Positions 35,006-42,939 are shown, counted from the stretch's first letter. The stretch is 64,000 nt of DNA from Scatomonas sp963928055 (GCA_963928055.1 CAWVDN010000001.1:1302001-1366000); one strand, 5' to 3'. Numbers and translations: made by a program. Notes: generated by a model from the sequence alone, not told the origin.

Positions 35006-35121
35006 GGCTTCCTCCTGTTCCGCCGGCGGTTCCGCAGGATGCGCCGGGACAGTTCCCTGGCAGGAAAAGCGGCCTGATACGTCCGTTCTATCTTCCAGAT
35101 GATCTCTTCCTTTTTCCTCAC
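35002..35121 (-). CDS. 39-residue basic protein preceding the recombinase
   Basis: GTG at 35121, stop TGA overlapping the recombinase TTG start (TTGA). The peptide is helical and very basic (RKKEEIIWKIERTYQAAF, then an Arg-rich tail RRILRNRRRNRRKP). Overlap with the recombinase start and its own ribosome site inside this frame imply coupled translation. A small DNA-binding excision or directionality factor would be a fitting role, but no family is recognised, and the frame could be only a leader for coupling. Confidence 0.5.
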   Translation of the reverse strand: MRKKEEIIWKIERTYQAAFPARELSRRILRNRRRNRRKP

Positions 35122-35162
35122 AGATCCGCCCTGCCTTTCCCGCCCGGGCTGCGCAGCGCATA

Positions 35163-35168
35163 CCCCCC
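35163..35168 (-). repeat. Left crossover core (GGGGGG) of the cwlD element
   Basis: Minus strand GGGCACGGGGGGTATGCG. Upstream of the core the sequence is cwlD (VVAVDPGHGG); downstream the frame reads into the element and stops after about 15 foreign residues. Confidence 0.7.
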
Positions 35169-35309
35169 GTGCCCCGGATCCACCGCAACAACCGGCTCTG
35201 TCTCTTCCGCCGGTCCGGAGGCGAGTCTCGCTCCCTCCCGGGAAAGCCAGTAGGCTCCCAGAAGGAGCAGCCCGGCCATAGCCAGTTCCATCCATCTTTT
35301 CCTATTCAT
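35163..35309 (-). pseudogene. cwlD: cwlD, 5' part (membrane anchor and start of amidase domain)
   Basis: 49 codons: a short basic start, a hydrophobic segment (ELAMAGLLLLGAYWL) that is a signal anchor or signal peptide, and the first Amidase_3 motif PVVAVDPGHGG with the first zinc His. An in-frame ATG at 35333 lies within the terminator stem, so 35309 (or 35291) is preferred; neither has a clear ribosome site. On its own it makes no enzyme: translation runs into the element and stops about 15 codons later. Confidence 0.8.
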
Positions 35310-35314
35310 ACAAC

Positions 35315-35356
35315 AAAAAAATCCCCGGAACATATTTGTATAATATATGCCCCGGG
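35315..35356 (-). terminator. Intrinsic terminator after the DivIVA-like gene
   Basis: On the minus strand CCCGGGGCATAT pairs with ATATGTTCCGGGG (two G-U pairs) and is followed by T7 at 35315-35321. It separates the GH18-divIVA transcript from cwlD. Confidence 0.75.
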
Positions 35357-35386
35357 AACTCTTTCATTCCTTGCCGCTTCCGCGGT

Positions 35387-36229
35387 TCAATCGTCGTATC
35401 TGTGAAGGATCCGCTTCATCTGCTCCTCCAGTCTTTCCTCTTCCTCCGGACTGTCCTCCTCATCCAGGCTGTCGTCCTCTTCCGGAACAGTACCGGAAGT
35501 TTCCGGTATTTCCGTCTCTTTCCGCTCCGGTTCCGGAACGGTTTCCGCGATCTGGATCCGCTCCAGTTCCTCCTCCGCCTCGTCGTTCAGCTCCTGAAGA
35601 GAATCCGGCGTAGAGCTGATGATGGTATGGACCGCCTTATAGGACTGCATGAAGCGTCTCTGCACCTGATTCAGGAGCTCCACGATATCGGTCAGCTCCT
35701 CCTGGACAGCCATATATTTTTTCTTTCCTTCCGCCAGCTTTTCATCTACCTTGGTCTGTACATCTTCCAGGCAGCCCCTGGCCGCTTCCCTGGCCTGATC
35801 CAGGATCTGGTCCTTTTCCTTCTGCGCCTGATCCGTGATCTCCCGGGACTGGTCCTCCGCCTCCCGGATCAGCTTCTTTGATCTGTCCTCAGCGCTTCCC
35901 ACGATCTCCCTGGATTTTCCTTCCGCGTCTCCGATGATCTTCTTGGAACGGATCTCCGCGTCAAAGACCAGCCGTCCGATGGTATCGTAATTATCTATAT
36001 AGGACTGGTATTTTTCCCGGATATCCTTTTCCAGACGGTCGATCTCATTCTGCTTTTCTTCCAGTTTCTGACTCAGCTCGCGGATCTTCTCGTCTTTCCG
36101 GCGGATCTCCTCCTCCAGCTGCTCCTTCTCCTTGCCGGTATCGTCCTTCAGCTTCTGGAACTGCTCCATTACATCCTCTTTGTCAAATCCGCCGATCCTC
36201 GTCGTCTTGAATAATTCTTCCCCTGCCAT
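35387..36229 (-). CDS. DivIVA-like coiled-coil protein
   Basis: 280 residues from the second ATG (36229), six bases after GGAGG. An N-terminal GFDKEDVMEQFQKL recalls the DivIVA start. The protein is then a long coiled coil to about residue 150, with repeated AEDRSKKLI/AEDQSREI units, and ends in an acidic tail rich in Glu, Pro and Ser. DivIVA/GpsB-type proteins mark curved membrane and organise division or polar growth. Membership is by pattern only. It follows the GH18 gene by 15 bases and ends before a strong terminator. Confidence 0.65.
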   Translation of the reverse strand: MAGEELFKTTRIGGFDKEDVMEQFQKLKDDTGKEKEQLEEEIRRKDEKIRELSQKLEEKQNEIDRLEKDIREKYQSYIDNYDTIGRLVFDAEIRSKKIIGDAEGKSREIVGSAEDRSKKLIREAEDQSREITDQAQKEKDQILDQAREAARGCLEDVQTKVDEKLAEGKKKYMAVQEELTDIVELLNQVQRRFMQSYKAVHTIISSTPDSLQELNDEAEEELERIQIAETVPEPERKETEIPETSGTVPEEDDSLDEEDSPEEEERLEEQMKRILHRYDD

Positions 36230-36244
36230 TTTCATCCTCCGTTT

Positions 36245-37909
36245 TTAATCTATATACTGTGCTATGATCTCCCAGACGGTGCTTCTCTCGAAGCCCAGAC
36301 GCCACTGGGCCACGCCGGCGAGATCATATGTCTGTATCAGTTTCATTTTTTCTTCAATGGAGCGCTCTTCCTCCAGCCAGATACTGTAGCGGGCCTCTGC
36401 CGTTTCAGAGCTTCCGGTATACTGGCCTGCCGCTCCGTCCCATACAACGGAGATCCCATGCTCCGCCGCAAAAGCCTCCGCCTCGTCCATTCCCAACGCC
36501 TCGCTGCGGGGAACCGTCTCCCCGAAGACCTCCGTCCAGGCGCGGGTATAAAAGGGAATGGCGTTAATGACTTTTTCCGGGCCGACCTCCTCCAGCGTGT
36601 CGGTGATCCCCTGTTCCACAAAAGGAAGGGAAGCCACGGAACCGATCTCCTCGGAAGAGGCTGTATGCTCATCATACCCCATGATCACGATATAGTCCAC
36701 TGTTTTTGCCTGTTCCGCCCGTTTATAATAATCCGTGTACAGCGGCACAAAATTATCCACGGAGACTGTCAGCCCTCGGGCATGGGCTTCCACACACAGT
36801 TCTTTCAGGAACTGCAGGAACTGTGGCGCTGTCTCCTTCCGGATGGATTCAAAATCCACGTTGATGCCGTCCATCCCCGTGGCGGCCGCCGACTCCATCA
36901 GCTGGCGGATGATGTACTCTCTTTTTGAAGAAACTGCCAGGACTTCCCCGGTGGACACCCCGGTGCCGCTGACATCGCCGATGACGCCCCACACCTTCAG
37001 TCCTGCACCGTGCGCCTGATCCACATAATTCTTATCCGCATAGGAGATCAGCGTTCCCTCCGTATCCTGAATGGAAAACCAGGTGGGCGCGATCACGTTC
37101 AGCCCTGCGGCGGAGGCGATGGCTTCGCTCAGGCTCTCATTCTGGGCGGCTTCCCCCACATAGTGAAAGCCCATGTTGATCTTCCCTTGGGTTCCCGCGG
37201 AAACGCCCTGAAACAGAAATCTTTCCTCCGTGGTATGGGAAAAGGCCTCTTCTCCGCCTTCCGTCAGGGATCCGCTCTGGACGTACCCCGTATAGCCGTC
37301 CCGGGTCTGCACCCGGACCCAATCCCCCAGATCTTCCTCAAAGACCACCGGGTCGCCGGTGTGCAATTCGGTCAGGATCTCGCTTTTAGGTCCTCCCCGG
37401 TAACGGACCTGCGCCTCTTCCGCCGCGGCCCTCGTCTCCAGGTCCTTCCATTCCGTCCGGGCCACCACCCGATGGGGTTCCCGAAAGATCTCCATATCGA
37501 TATCTGAATTTTCCCGCACGCAGGAAGCGGAGATATAGGGAGTTCCATCCTCTCCCAGAAGCACCGTCCCGGATCCGTCCTCCGCTGTCCAGGTATCCGT
37601 TCCGTCGGGCATCGTCAGCAGAAGCTCCTTTTCCGCCTCTTCCCAGTAGAATCCGCTGTTAAAATAGTTCCAGACGGTTTCGTAGTCGATATATATCTCG
37701 CCTTCTGACAGGATCCCCTTTTCCTCCAACACCTGGCCGTTGACCACCAGCGCCGCCTGGGAATCCTCTGTCAGACCGTAATATTCCTCCAGATCCATGT
37801 GTTCGCCCGTGGGAGCGTACCGGTTCAGCGCGAACCCGCCGATCCCCACGATCACTGCCGCCGCGATGATGCTGACCACCACCGGCACCGGCGACTTCTT
37901 TTTTCCCAT
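36245..37909 (-). CDS. Membrane-anchored GH18 glycosidase with SH3 domain (spore YaaH/YdhD-like)
   Basis: 554 residues. One N-terminal membrane segment (about 8-28) is followed by a stalk domain, an SH3b domain (GDPVVFEEDLGDWVRVQTRDG, near 185-215) and a GH18 barrel. The GH18 catalytic strand is MDGINVDFESI, with the DxxDxDxE pattern present as DGINVDFE. Related proteins hydrolyse N-acetylglucosaminyl bonds in peptidoglycan, and several (YaaH/SleL, YdhD) act on spore cortex. Exported or membrane-tethered location is likely. It is co-transcribed with the DivIVA-like gene. Confidence 0.83.
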   Translation of the reverse strand: MGKKKSPVPVVVSIIAAAVIVGIGGFALNRYAPTGEHMDLEEYYGLTEDSQAALVVNGQVLEEKGILSEGEIYIDYETVWNYFNSGFYWEEAEKELLLTMPDGTDTWTAEDGSGTVLLGEDGTPYISASCVRENSDIDMEIFREPHRVVARTEWKDLETRAAAEEAQVRYRGGPKSEILTELHTGDPVVFEEDLGDWVRVQTRDGYTGYVQSGSLTEGGEEAFSHTTEERFLFQGVSAGTQGKINMGFHYVGEAAQNESLSEAIASAAGLNVIAPTWFSIQDTEGTLISYADKNYVDQAHGAGLKVWGVIGDVSGTGVSTGEVLAVSSKREYIIRQLMESAAATGMDGINVDFESIRKETAPQFLQFLKELCVEAHARGLTVSVDNFVPLYTDYYKRAEQAKTVDYIVIMGYDEHTASSEEIGSVASLPFVEQGITDTLEEVGPEKVINAIPFYTRAWTEVFGETVPRSEALGMDEAEAFAAEHGISVVWDGAAGQYTGSSETAEARYSIWLEEERSIEEKMKLIQTYDLAGVAQWRLGFERSTVWEIIAQYID

Positions 37910-38037
37910 ATTCTTTTCCTCCCGAATTAATCTGTCTCTCCCCCTGCGCGGAAATGGGAATCCGCATACACCGTTATTGTAACATCATTAGCTTTTGATA
38001 TCAATGAAAAGCCTTTTATTTTTCGACAGAGGGAAAA

Positions 38038-38087
38038 CCCGGCCGGGCTGCCATGCAACAGGGACCTTTCAACAGTTTCCGGCCGGG
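38038..38087 (-). terminator. Terminator after the 70-residue conserved protein
   Basis: CCCGGCCGG (38038-38046) pairs with CCGGCCGGG (38079-38087); the minus strand continues with TTTT. A long loop separates the arms. Confidence 0.6.
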
Positions 38088-38094
38088 CCCTCCT

Positions 38095-38307
38095 TTATTC
38101 CTTTTCTACAAGATTAAAATCGATCCGCCTCAGACGTCCCCTTTCGTCCTGGCCGTAATCACGCATATAGGTGCCGTTTTCCGCTACCGCGCAGGCACGC
38201 ACAATGCGGGCAGGACTGCTGGCTCTGCCCTCCAGATATAAATTCACACCTCTTTTCTGATAAAAATCCAATTCTTTTCTCAGGGCTTTCTTCTCATTTT
38301 CATCCAT
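38095..38307 (-). CDS. Small protein of unknown function (70 residues)
   Basis: ATG 38307 has GGAAGG upstream. A longer frame starting at 38433 exists but has a Cys-rich N-terminus unlike the rest. The protein has a charged helical start (MDENEKKALRKELDFYQKR) followed by a beta part (GVNLYLEGRASSPARIVRACAVAENGTYM is residues 21-49) and ends in a basic-acidic tail. There is no membrane segment. No family is recognised. It has its own strong promoter 300 bases upstream. Confidence 0.6.
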   Translation of the reverse strand: MDENEKKALRKELDFYQKRGVNLYLEGRASSPARIVRACAVAENGTYMRDYGQDERGRLRRIDFNLVEKE

Positions 38308-38495
38308 GTGCCTTCCGTCTGCAGAAATCTGAAATTCCCGTAATATACAACAGTTTCCGCAATGCTTCTCCTTTCTGTTCGATTTTATGAGAAAGGACAG
38401 CAGGGGATACCCGGAGATTCTGATTCTGTTCATTCAGGGGATCCTTCCGTGAAAAATACGGTTCGATTCGTATAGATTGGCTTGATAGATAGATA

Positions 38496-38511
38496 CGGAA
38501 CGAATGTTCCG
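38496..38511. repeat. Short palindrome in the mecA upstream region
   Basis: CGGAACGAATGTTCCG is an inverted repeat of 6+6 bases in the 500-base gap between the 70-residue gene and mecA. It could be an operator or small RNA hairpin; nothing shows which. Confidence 0.3.
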
Positions 38512-38607
38512 ATGAAAAATCCAGCTGCCGAAACGGCTGTTTACCTGTGCAAGGGCTTCACTCCTTTCCCTTCCAGGCATCATCCGCCGCTGTCGTTTCC
38601 TATATTC

Positions 38608-38635
38608 ATTATACGAAAAAAAGCGGAGATTGCAA
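38608..38635 (-). promoter_or_regulatory. Sigma-A promoter for the 70-residue gene
   Basis: TTGCAA (38630-38635) and TATAAT (38608-38613) on the minus strand with a 16-base spacer. It would give a leader of about 290 bases with a GCCGTTTCGGC hairpin followed by a U-run near 38520, so attenuation is possible. Confidence 0.6.
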
Positions 38636-38664
38636 GCCGAAATTCTAAAAAGTCTGTGAACAGC

Positions 38665-38694
38665 TTTACAGGGCCGTTCCTTTGGGTATATACT
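38665..38694 (+). promoter_or_regulatory. Sigma-A promoter of mecA
   Basis: TTTACA (38665-38670), an 18-base spacer and TATACT (38689-38694) on the plus strand, about 105 bases before mecA. It is arranged back to back with the minus-strand promoter, 30 bases away. Confidence 0.6.
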
Positions 38695-38805
38695 ATAGAA
38701 GAGGTAATTTCACCTTAATCACCCTTTTCTGTCAGATACGGCGGAAAAAGGGGTTCGCTGACAGCGCAGCTAAGCTGTAACCACGCTGAAAAAGGGGATG
38801 TGATT

Positions 38806-39561
38806 ATGAAAATTGAAAAAATCAACGACAGTCAGATCCGCTGCACACTGACCAGCGCCGATCTGGCAAGCCGGGAGATCAAACTCAGCGAATTAGCTTA
38901 CGGCACTGAAAAGGCAAAGAATCTGTTTCAGGAGATGATGCGCCAGGCACATTATGAATGCGGATTCGAGTCTGACAATTCGCCGCTGATGATAGAAGCG
39001 ATCCCTGTCGCACCAGACAGCATCGTACTTATCATTACGAAGGTAGAGGACCCCGAAGAACTGGATACACGCTTTTCCAAATTCTCCTCATCCGGAGACG
39101 AGGCGGACAGCCAGGGGATCCCTCAGTTTACGGGAGCTGATAATATTCTGGAACTCTTCCAGAAAATCTATGAAGCAAAAAAGGCCCAGGCAGCCAGCCA
39201 GAAAAAAAGCGCAAAAAAAGCGGCTGTCCAGCAGAAGGAGGCCCGGGAAGCGGAGTCCGCTCCTGTCAACCTGGTACAGTCCTTCCGGTTCCAGAGTCTG
39301 GACGATGCCATTCTGGCCGCCCACGGCCTGAATCATTTCTACGCGGGGAAAAACTCCCTGTATAAAAATGAAGCTCTCGGCACCTATCAGCTGATCCTGC
39401 ACCAGTCCGGCTGCTCTCCGGAAAACTTTAATAAGGTCTGCAATATTCTTTCGGAATATGGCACCAACGAAACCTTTTCCGCCTCCGGAGAAGCCTATCT
39501 CCTGGAACACGGAAAGGCGATCCTGAAGGATGCCGCCATACAGCGGCTGGCAGATCTTTGA
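38806..39561 (+). CDS. mecA: Adaptor protein MecA
   Basis: 251 residues from ATG 38806 (GGGGATG upstream); a GTG two codons earlier is less likely. The N-terminal domain (MKIEKINDSQIRCTLTSADL) recognises substrates, a charged Lys/Ala/Glu linker (130-155) follows, and the C-terminal domain (VQSFRFQSLDDAILAAHGL ... SEYGTNETFSASGEAYLLEHG in outline) binds ClpC. MecA presents proteins such as ComK or Spx to ClpCP. It is the only core gene on the plus strand here and ends at a shared terminator with the Crh-like gene. Confidence 0.93.
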   Translation: MKIEKINDSQIRCTLTSADLASREIKLSELAYGTEKAKNLFQEMMRQAHYECGFESDNSPLMIEAIPVAPDSIVLIITKVEDPEELDTRFSKFSSSGDEADSQGIPQFTGADNILELFQKIYEAKKAQAASQKKSAKKAAVQQKEAREAESAPVNLVQSFRFQSLDDAILAAHGLNHFYAGKNSLYKNEALGTYQLILHQSGCSPENFNKVCNILSEYGTNETFSASGEAYLLEHGKAILKDAAIQRLADL

Positions 39562-39702
39562 TCTGTCCTCTGCTTTTATGAAGGGAGCTGCTGCAAACCA
39601 GATGAGAAATCATCCGGGGAGCAGGGGCTCTCTTTCTGTCCGAAAGAAGGATCCGGGGATCCGCGCGATCTGCCGCAGGCAGCATACCTGTATTTTACAC
39701 CA

Positions 39703-39728
39703 ACAGCCGGGCTGAAAAGCCCGGCTGT
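39703..39728. terminator. Bidirectional terminator between mecA and the Crh-like gene
   Basis: Perfect 11-bp stem ACAGCCGGGCT / AGCCCGGCTGT with a GAAA tetraloop, followed by AAATTTT on the plus strand and preceded by A/T-rich sequence on the other. It serves the two convergent transcripts. Confidence 0.85.
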
Positions 39729-39760
39729 AAATTTTCCCATGTAACAGGAGTCATCTATAT

Positions 39761-40015
39761 TTATTTGCTTGTAAGATATCCCTCGATCCGATCCATCGCC
39801 TCAGCCTCGTCCTCGCCGTTGGCTGTAATGGTCACGCTGTCGCCTGCATCCAGGCCCAGCGTCATCATTCCCATGATGCTTTTCGCGTTCACTTTTTTCT
39901 TTCCGCTTTCTACATAGATCTCGCTTTCAAACTGGCTGGCCACCTGCACCAGCATGGCGATAGGCCTTGCTTCCAGTCCGTTGGAAATCTGAATCGTGAC
40001 AGGTTTTTTAATCAT
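39761..40015 (-). CDS. HPr-family protein with Glu at the phosphohistidine site (Crh-like)
   Basis: 84 residues, a complete HPr fold. The active-site loop reads SNGLEARPIA, with Glu replacing the catalytic His of NGLHARPAA, while the regulatory Ser region KSIMGMMTL is kept. In Bacillus, Crh carries Gln at this site and acts only in HPr-kinase-dependent catabolite repression via CcpA. The location after whiA and rapZ is the same as that of Crh (yvcJ-yvcK-yvcL-crh; yvcK is absent here). A role in signalling, not PTS transport, is therefore likely. It overlaps whiA by eight bases. Confidence 0.88.
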   Translation of the reverse strand: MIKKPVTIQISNGLEARPIAMLVQVASQFESEIYVESGKKKVNAKSIMGMMTLGLDAGDSVTITANGEDEAEAMDRIEGYLTSK

Positions 40016-40982
40016 AATAATTATCCTCCTTACTTCTCATCGCGTCCGCAATCGCGCTCAGCTTTCTCAGGCGATGATTGACACCGGATTTCCCTACGGG
40101 TGGGTCCAGCATCATCCCCAGTTCTTTCAGTGTTGCTTCTGGATATTGTAACCGAATCCGGGCCATTTCGTCAAGCCCATTTGAAAGGCCTGAAAAGCCC
40201 ACGGTATCCCGGATATAAGTGATATCCTCGATCTGTTTTACCGCAGCATTCACTGTTTTATTTATATTTGCAGTCTCACAGTTAACTTTTCGGTTGACAC
40301 TCCCTCTCATCTCCCGAAGGATCCTTACATTTTCAAGTTTTAAAAGAGATTTTCTGGCATCCATCAATCCCAGAAGATCCGCGATCTGTCCGCCCTCTTT
40401 TACATAGATCACATAATACTTTTTTCTGCGCACCGTTTTCGCGTCAATGCCCAGTTCCCGGATCAGGCTCTGCAGCTGACCGGCCTGGTACGCGGAGACG
40501 CAGGAGATCTCAAAATGGTAGGAACGGTTGGGATCGCTCAGGGAGCCTGCCGCCAGAAAAGCTCCTCTTACAAAAGCCCGCTTGCAGCAGTTATTCTGAA
40601 CGATCAAACTGTGGACCAGCGGAACCTCCTTCTCCAGTTCCCGGTCCCGGTCGATCAGTCTTACCGCCTGCAGTACCCGGACTGCCTCCTCATCTCTGGA
40701 AACCAGGACCAGGCAGGTCATCTGGCGGTTATTCCTCGAATGGGTCCTGACGCTCACATCCGGCTGTATCTTAAAAAGCTTTTTCAGCAGATACGCGTAC
40801 TTTTTCGCCACCCAGGCATTCTCCGTCTGCAGCCGGATCAGAAAACGGTTTCGGGCCGAAATGGACACGCCGCCGCACATACGGATAAAAGCCGCCAGCT
40901 CCGCGATCTGGCAGTGCCTGGCCCGCCCGGTCTGTGCAAAGAGTTCTTCCTTTACCTCGCTGGAAAAAGACATTTTTCTCAC
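40008..40982 (-). CDS. whiA: WhiA, DNA-binding sporulation/division regulator
   Basis: 324 residues. The LAGLIDADG-like N-terminal domain (CQIAELAAFIRMCGGVSISA, AFVRGAFLAAGSLSDPNRSY in outline) is followed by a C-terminal HTH (PEATLKELGMMLDPPVGKSG). WhiA links division and chromosome segregation in Firmicutes and controls sporulation septation in Streptomyces. It overlaps rapZ by four bases upstream and the Crh-like gene downstream. Confidence 0.95.
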   Translation of the reverse strand: MRKMSFSSEVKEELFAQTGRARHCQIAELAAFIRMCGGVSISARNRFLIRLQTENAWVAKKYAYLLKKLFKIQPDVSVRTHSRNNRQMTCLVLVSRDEEAVRVLQAVRLIDRDRELEKEVPLVHSLIVQNNCCKRAFVRGAFLAAGSLSDPNRSYHFEISCVSAYQAGQLQSLIRELGIDAKTVRRKKYYVIYVKEGGQIADLLGLMDARKSLLKLENVRILREMRGSVNRKVNCETANINKTVNAAVKQIEDITYIRDTVGFSGLSNGLDEMARIRLQYPEATLKELGMMLDPPVGKSGVNHRLRKLSAIADAMRSKEDNYYD

Positions 40983-41866
40983 ATCCTCTTTCGCAGATTG
41001 TCTTTCTCAATGTCCCTGTGCTCCAGCCGGATCCCGTATTCCTCCGAATCCTTCAGCCGGCTGTACAGCTCGTTGGCCAGGGTGACCGACCGATGCTTCC
41101 CTCCGGTGCAGCCCACGGAGATCACCAGCTGGTTCTTCCCCTCTTCAATATAATTGGGGATCAGAAAGCGGATCATGTCCGCCAGCTTATCCGAAAAGAT
41201 CCTCGCCGTCTCAAATCCCATCACATACTCCCGGACCGCCGCGTCATTGCCGGAAAGGGGGCGCAGCTCATCGATATAATAGGGGTTCGGCAGGAAGCGC
41301 ACGTCAAAGACCAGGTCGGAATCTACCGGGATCCCGTATTTGAAGCCAAAGGACAGCACGGTGATCATCAGGTTCTTAAAAGTGCCTCCCTGGACAAAGA
41401 TCTTTTCCAGCTCCTGCTTCAGTTCCCGGGTCAGCAGCTGGCTGGTATCGATAATGTAGTCCGCCTGTTTTTTCAGGAACGCCAGGGCGGCCCGTTCCCG
41501 GGCGATCCCGCTCTCCACCCGTCCGGTGCCGGACAGAGGATGCAGCCTTCTGGTTTCCTTATACCGTTTGATCAGGATATCATCCCCGGCATCCAGAAAC
41601 AGGATCTCATAATGGACTCCGGACACCGTCAGTCTCTCCAGCACTTCCTGCAGCTCCGGCAGAGCCTGTCCGCTGCGGATGTCCACGCCCAGGGCCACTT
41701 GCTCCATCCGGCTGCCGGTGCTGCCCAGGGCAAGCGTCACCAATTTATCGATGAGAGGGATGGGAAGATTATCTACGCAGAAATACCCCGCATCCTCCAG
41801 CACTTTCAGGGCGGTACTTTTCCCCGCCCCGGACATTCCGGTCACAATCACCAACCGTCTCGGCAT
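40979..41866 (-). CDS. rapZ: RapZ/YvcJ nucleotide-binding protein
   Basis: 295 residues. Walker A is GMSGAGKST (9-17) and the C-terminal domain has VSVGCTGGKHRSVTLANELY, the RapZ signature. E. coli RapZ targets GlmZ sRNA for RNase E; YvcJ of Bacillus hydrolyses GTP and affects competence. Firmicutes lack GlmZ, so its partner here is unknown. Co-transcribed with whiA. Confidence 0.95.
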   Translation of the reverse strand: MPRRLVIVTGMSGAGKSTALKVLEDAGYFCVDNLPIPLIDKLVTLALGSTGSRMEQVALGVDIRSGQALPELQEVLERLTVSGVHYEILFLDAGDDILIKRYKETRRLHPLSGTGRVESGIARERAALAFLKKQADYIIDTSQLLTRELKQELEKIFVQGGTFKNLMITVLSFGFKYGIPVDSDLVFDVRFLPNPYYIDELRPLSGNDAAVREYVMGFETARIFSDKLADMIRFLIPNYIEEGKNQLVISVGCTGGKHRSVTLANELYSRLKDSEEYGIRLEHRDIEKDNLRKRM

Positions 41867-41882
41867 TCTTTACATCCCTCCG

Positions 41883-42020
41883 TTAAAACTCACCCAGAAA
41901 ACGGATCTCCGGCTCCAGCTTTACCTGGAATTTTTCCCAGACCTTTTCCTGCACTCTCTGTATCAGCGTCCGCACGTCTTCCGCGGTGGCGCCGCCTTTA
42001 TTGATCACAAAACCGCAGTG
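41883..42020 (-). pseudogene. murB: Out-of-frame C-terminal end of murB
   Basis: Reads KHCGFVINKGGATAEDVRTL and continues to EPEIRFLGEF with TAA at 41883. It contains the conserved C-terminal Glu (PEIRFLG) that completes the MurB active site. It has no start codon of its own, which confirms it belongs to the gene above. Confidence 0.85.
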
Positions 42021-42816
42021 TTTTTTCCGATACCTGGGCGCCTCCCACCGTAAATCCCCTGAGGCCCGCGTCCATGATCAGCTTGCCGGCAAAGTAACCC
42101 TCCGGCCGTTTAAATGTGCTGCCGGCGCTGGGATATTCCAGAGGCTGTTTGCTGCATCTCTGTTCCTTCAGTTCCTCCATCCTGCCGCGGATAGACTCCC
42201 GGTCTCCCCTCCGCAGTTTCAGGGTGGCCCCCAGCACGATCATTCCTTCCTTTTTCACACGGCTGGTACGGTATCCCATTTCCAGTTCCCCGGTCTTCAG
42301 GGTCAGCATTCTGCCCTCCCGGTCCAGCAGAAAAGCTTCTTCCAGTACATCTTTCATTTCTCCGCCGTAAGCGCCGGCGTTCATGACCACCGCGCCTCCC
42401 AGGGTCCCCGGGATGCCGGAGGCAAACTCCATGCCGGCAAGGCCTTCCTGCAGGGCTCTGGCCGCGATCCCCGACAGCAGCGCGCCGGCCTGGACCTTCA
42501 GAGTTTCTCCCTGCGCTTCTATGTTCTGAAAATTTTTGTAGATCTGGATCACCGCGCCCCGGTACCCCCGGTCGCTCACCAGAAGATTGCTTCCATTTCC
42601 AAGGATAAACCAGGGGATCTCCATTTTCCGGCAGAACTCCAGCACCTGCCGCAGCTTTTCTTCCGTATCCGGGCAGATAAAATAATCCGCCGGCCCGCCG
42701 ATGCGGAATGTGGTATGCCCCCGCATAGGCTCATCCTTCCTGACCTGTTCTTCTCCCACCAGTTCGCAGAATTGTCTGTAAATCCTATCTTCCACAATAG
42801 ACCTCATTTTCTTCAT
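41998..42816 (-). CDS. murB: UDP-N-acetylenolpyruvoylglucosamine reductase MurB (frameshifted near 3' end)
   Basis: 272 residues as written, with the FAD-binding GHTTFRIGGPADYF and ILGNGSNLLVSD and the catalytic SAGSTFKRPEGYFAGKLI. At an A6 run (42021-42026 on the plus strand) the frame leaves the normal path and stops; one A fewer gives SEKHCGFVINKGGATAEDV and the complete C-terminus ending at 41883 (310 residues). MurB makes UDP-MurNAc and is essential in nearly all bacteria with a cell wall, so a sequencing error is the likely reason. Confidence 0.92.
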   Translation of the reverse strand: MKKMRSIVEDRIYRQFCELVGEEQVRKDEPMRGHTTFRIGGPADYFICPDTEEKLRQVLEFCRKMEIPWFILGNGSNLLVSDRGYRGAVIQIYKNFQNIEAQGETLKVQAGALLSGIAARALQEGLAGMEFASGIPGTLGGAVVMNAGAYGGEMKDVLEEAFLLDREGRMLTLKTGELEMGYRTSRVKKEGMIVLGATLKLRRGDRESIRGRMEELKEQRCSKQPLEYPSAGSTFKRPEGYFAGKLIMDAGLRGFTVGGAQVSEKTLRFCDQ

Positions 42817-42827
42817 ATTTGCGGCCG

Positions 42828-42868
42828 AAAAAAGGGCAGCGCCGCCTTTTTCAGGCTCCGCACTGCCC
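42828..42868 (-). terminator. Terminator after spoVAE
   Basis: GGGCAG...CTGCCC arms (42834-42868) with a following T6 at 42828-42833 on the minus strand. It separates spoVAD-spoVAE from murB. Confidence 0.7.
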
Positions 42869-42939
42869 TATATTATACAACCCGCCGCTGGAATAAGCAA
42901 CCGGCAGGCCTCACTTTTCCTATTCCCATCCCTTTCCCG

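Larger units (their letters stand above)
33393..35168 (-). mobile_element. 1,776-bp serine-recombinase element inserted in cwlD (skin-like)
   Basis: The element sits between two GGGGGG cores exactly 1,776 bases apart. Joining the outer flanks produces an uninterrupted cwlD frame with the complete VDPGHGGIDPG signature. Its contents are only a 39-codon ORF, a large serine recombinase and a palindrome, with almost no spare DNA. In the predicted excised circle, palindromic CTGCGCAG sequences would lie on both sides of the joined core. By analogy to the sigK skin elements, excision in the mother cell could restore CwlD during sporulation. That regulation is inference; the geometry is seen directly. 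Confidence 0.8.
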
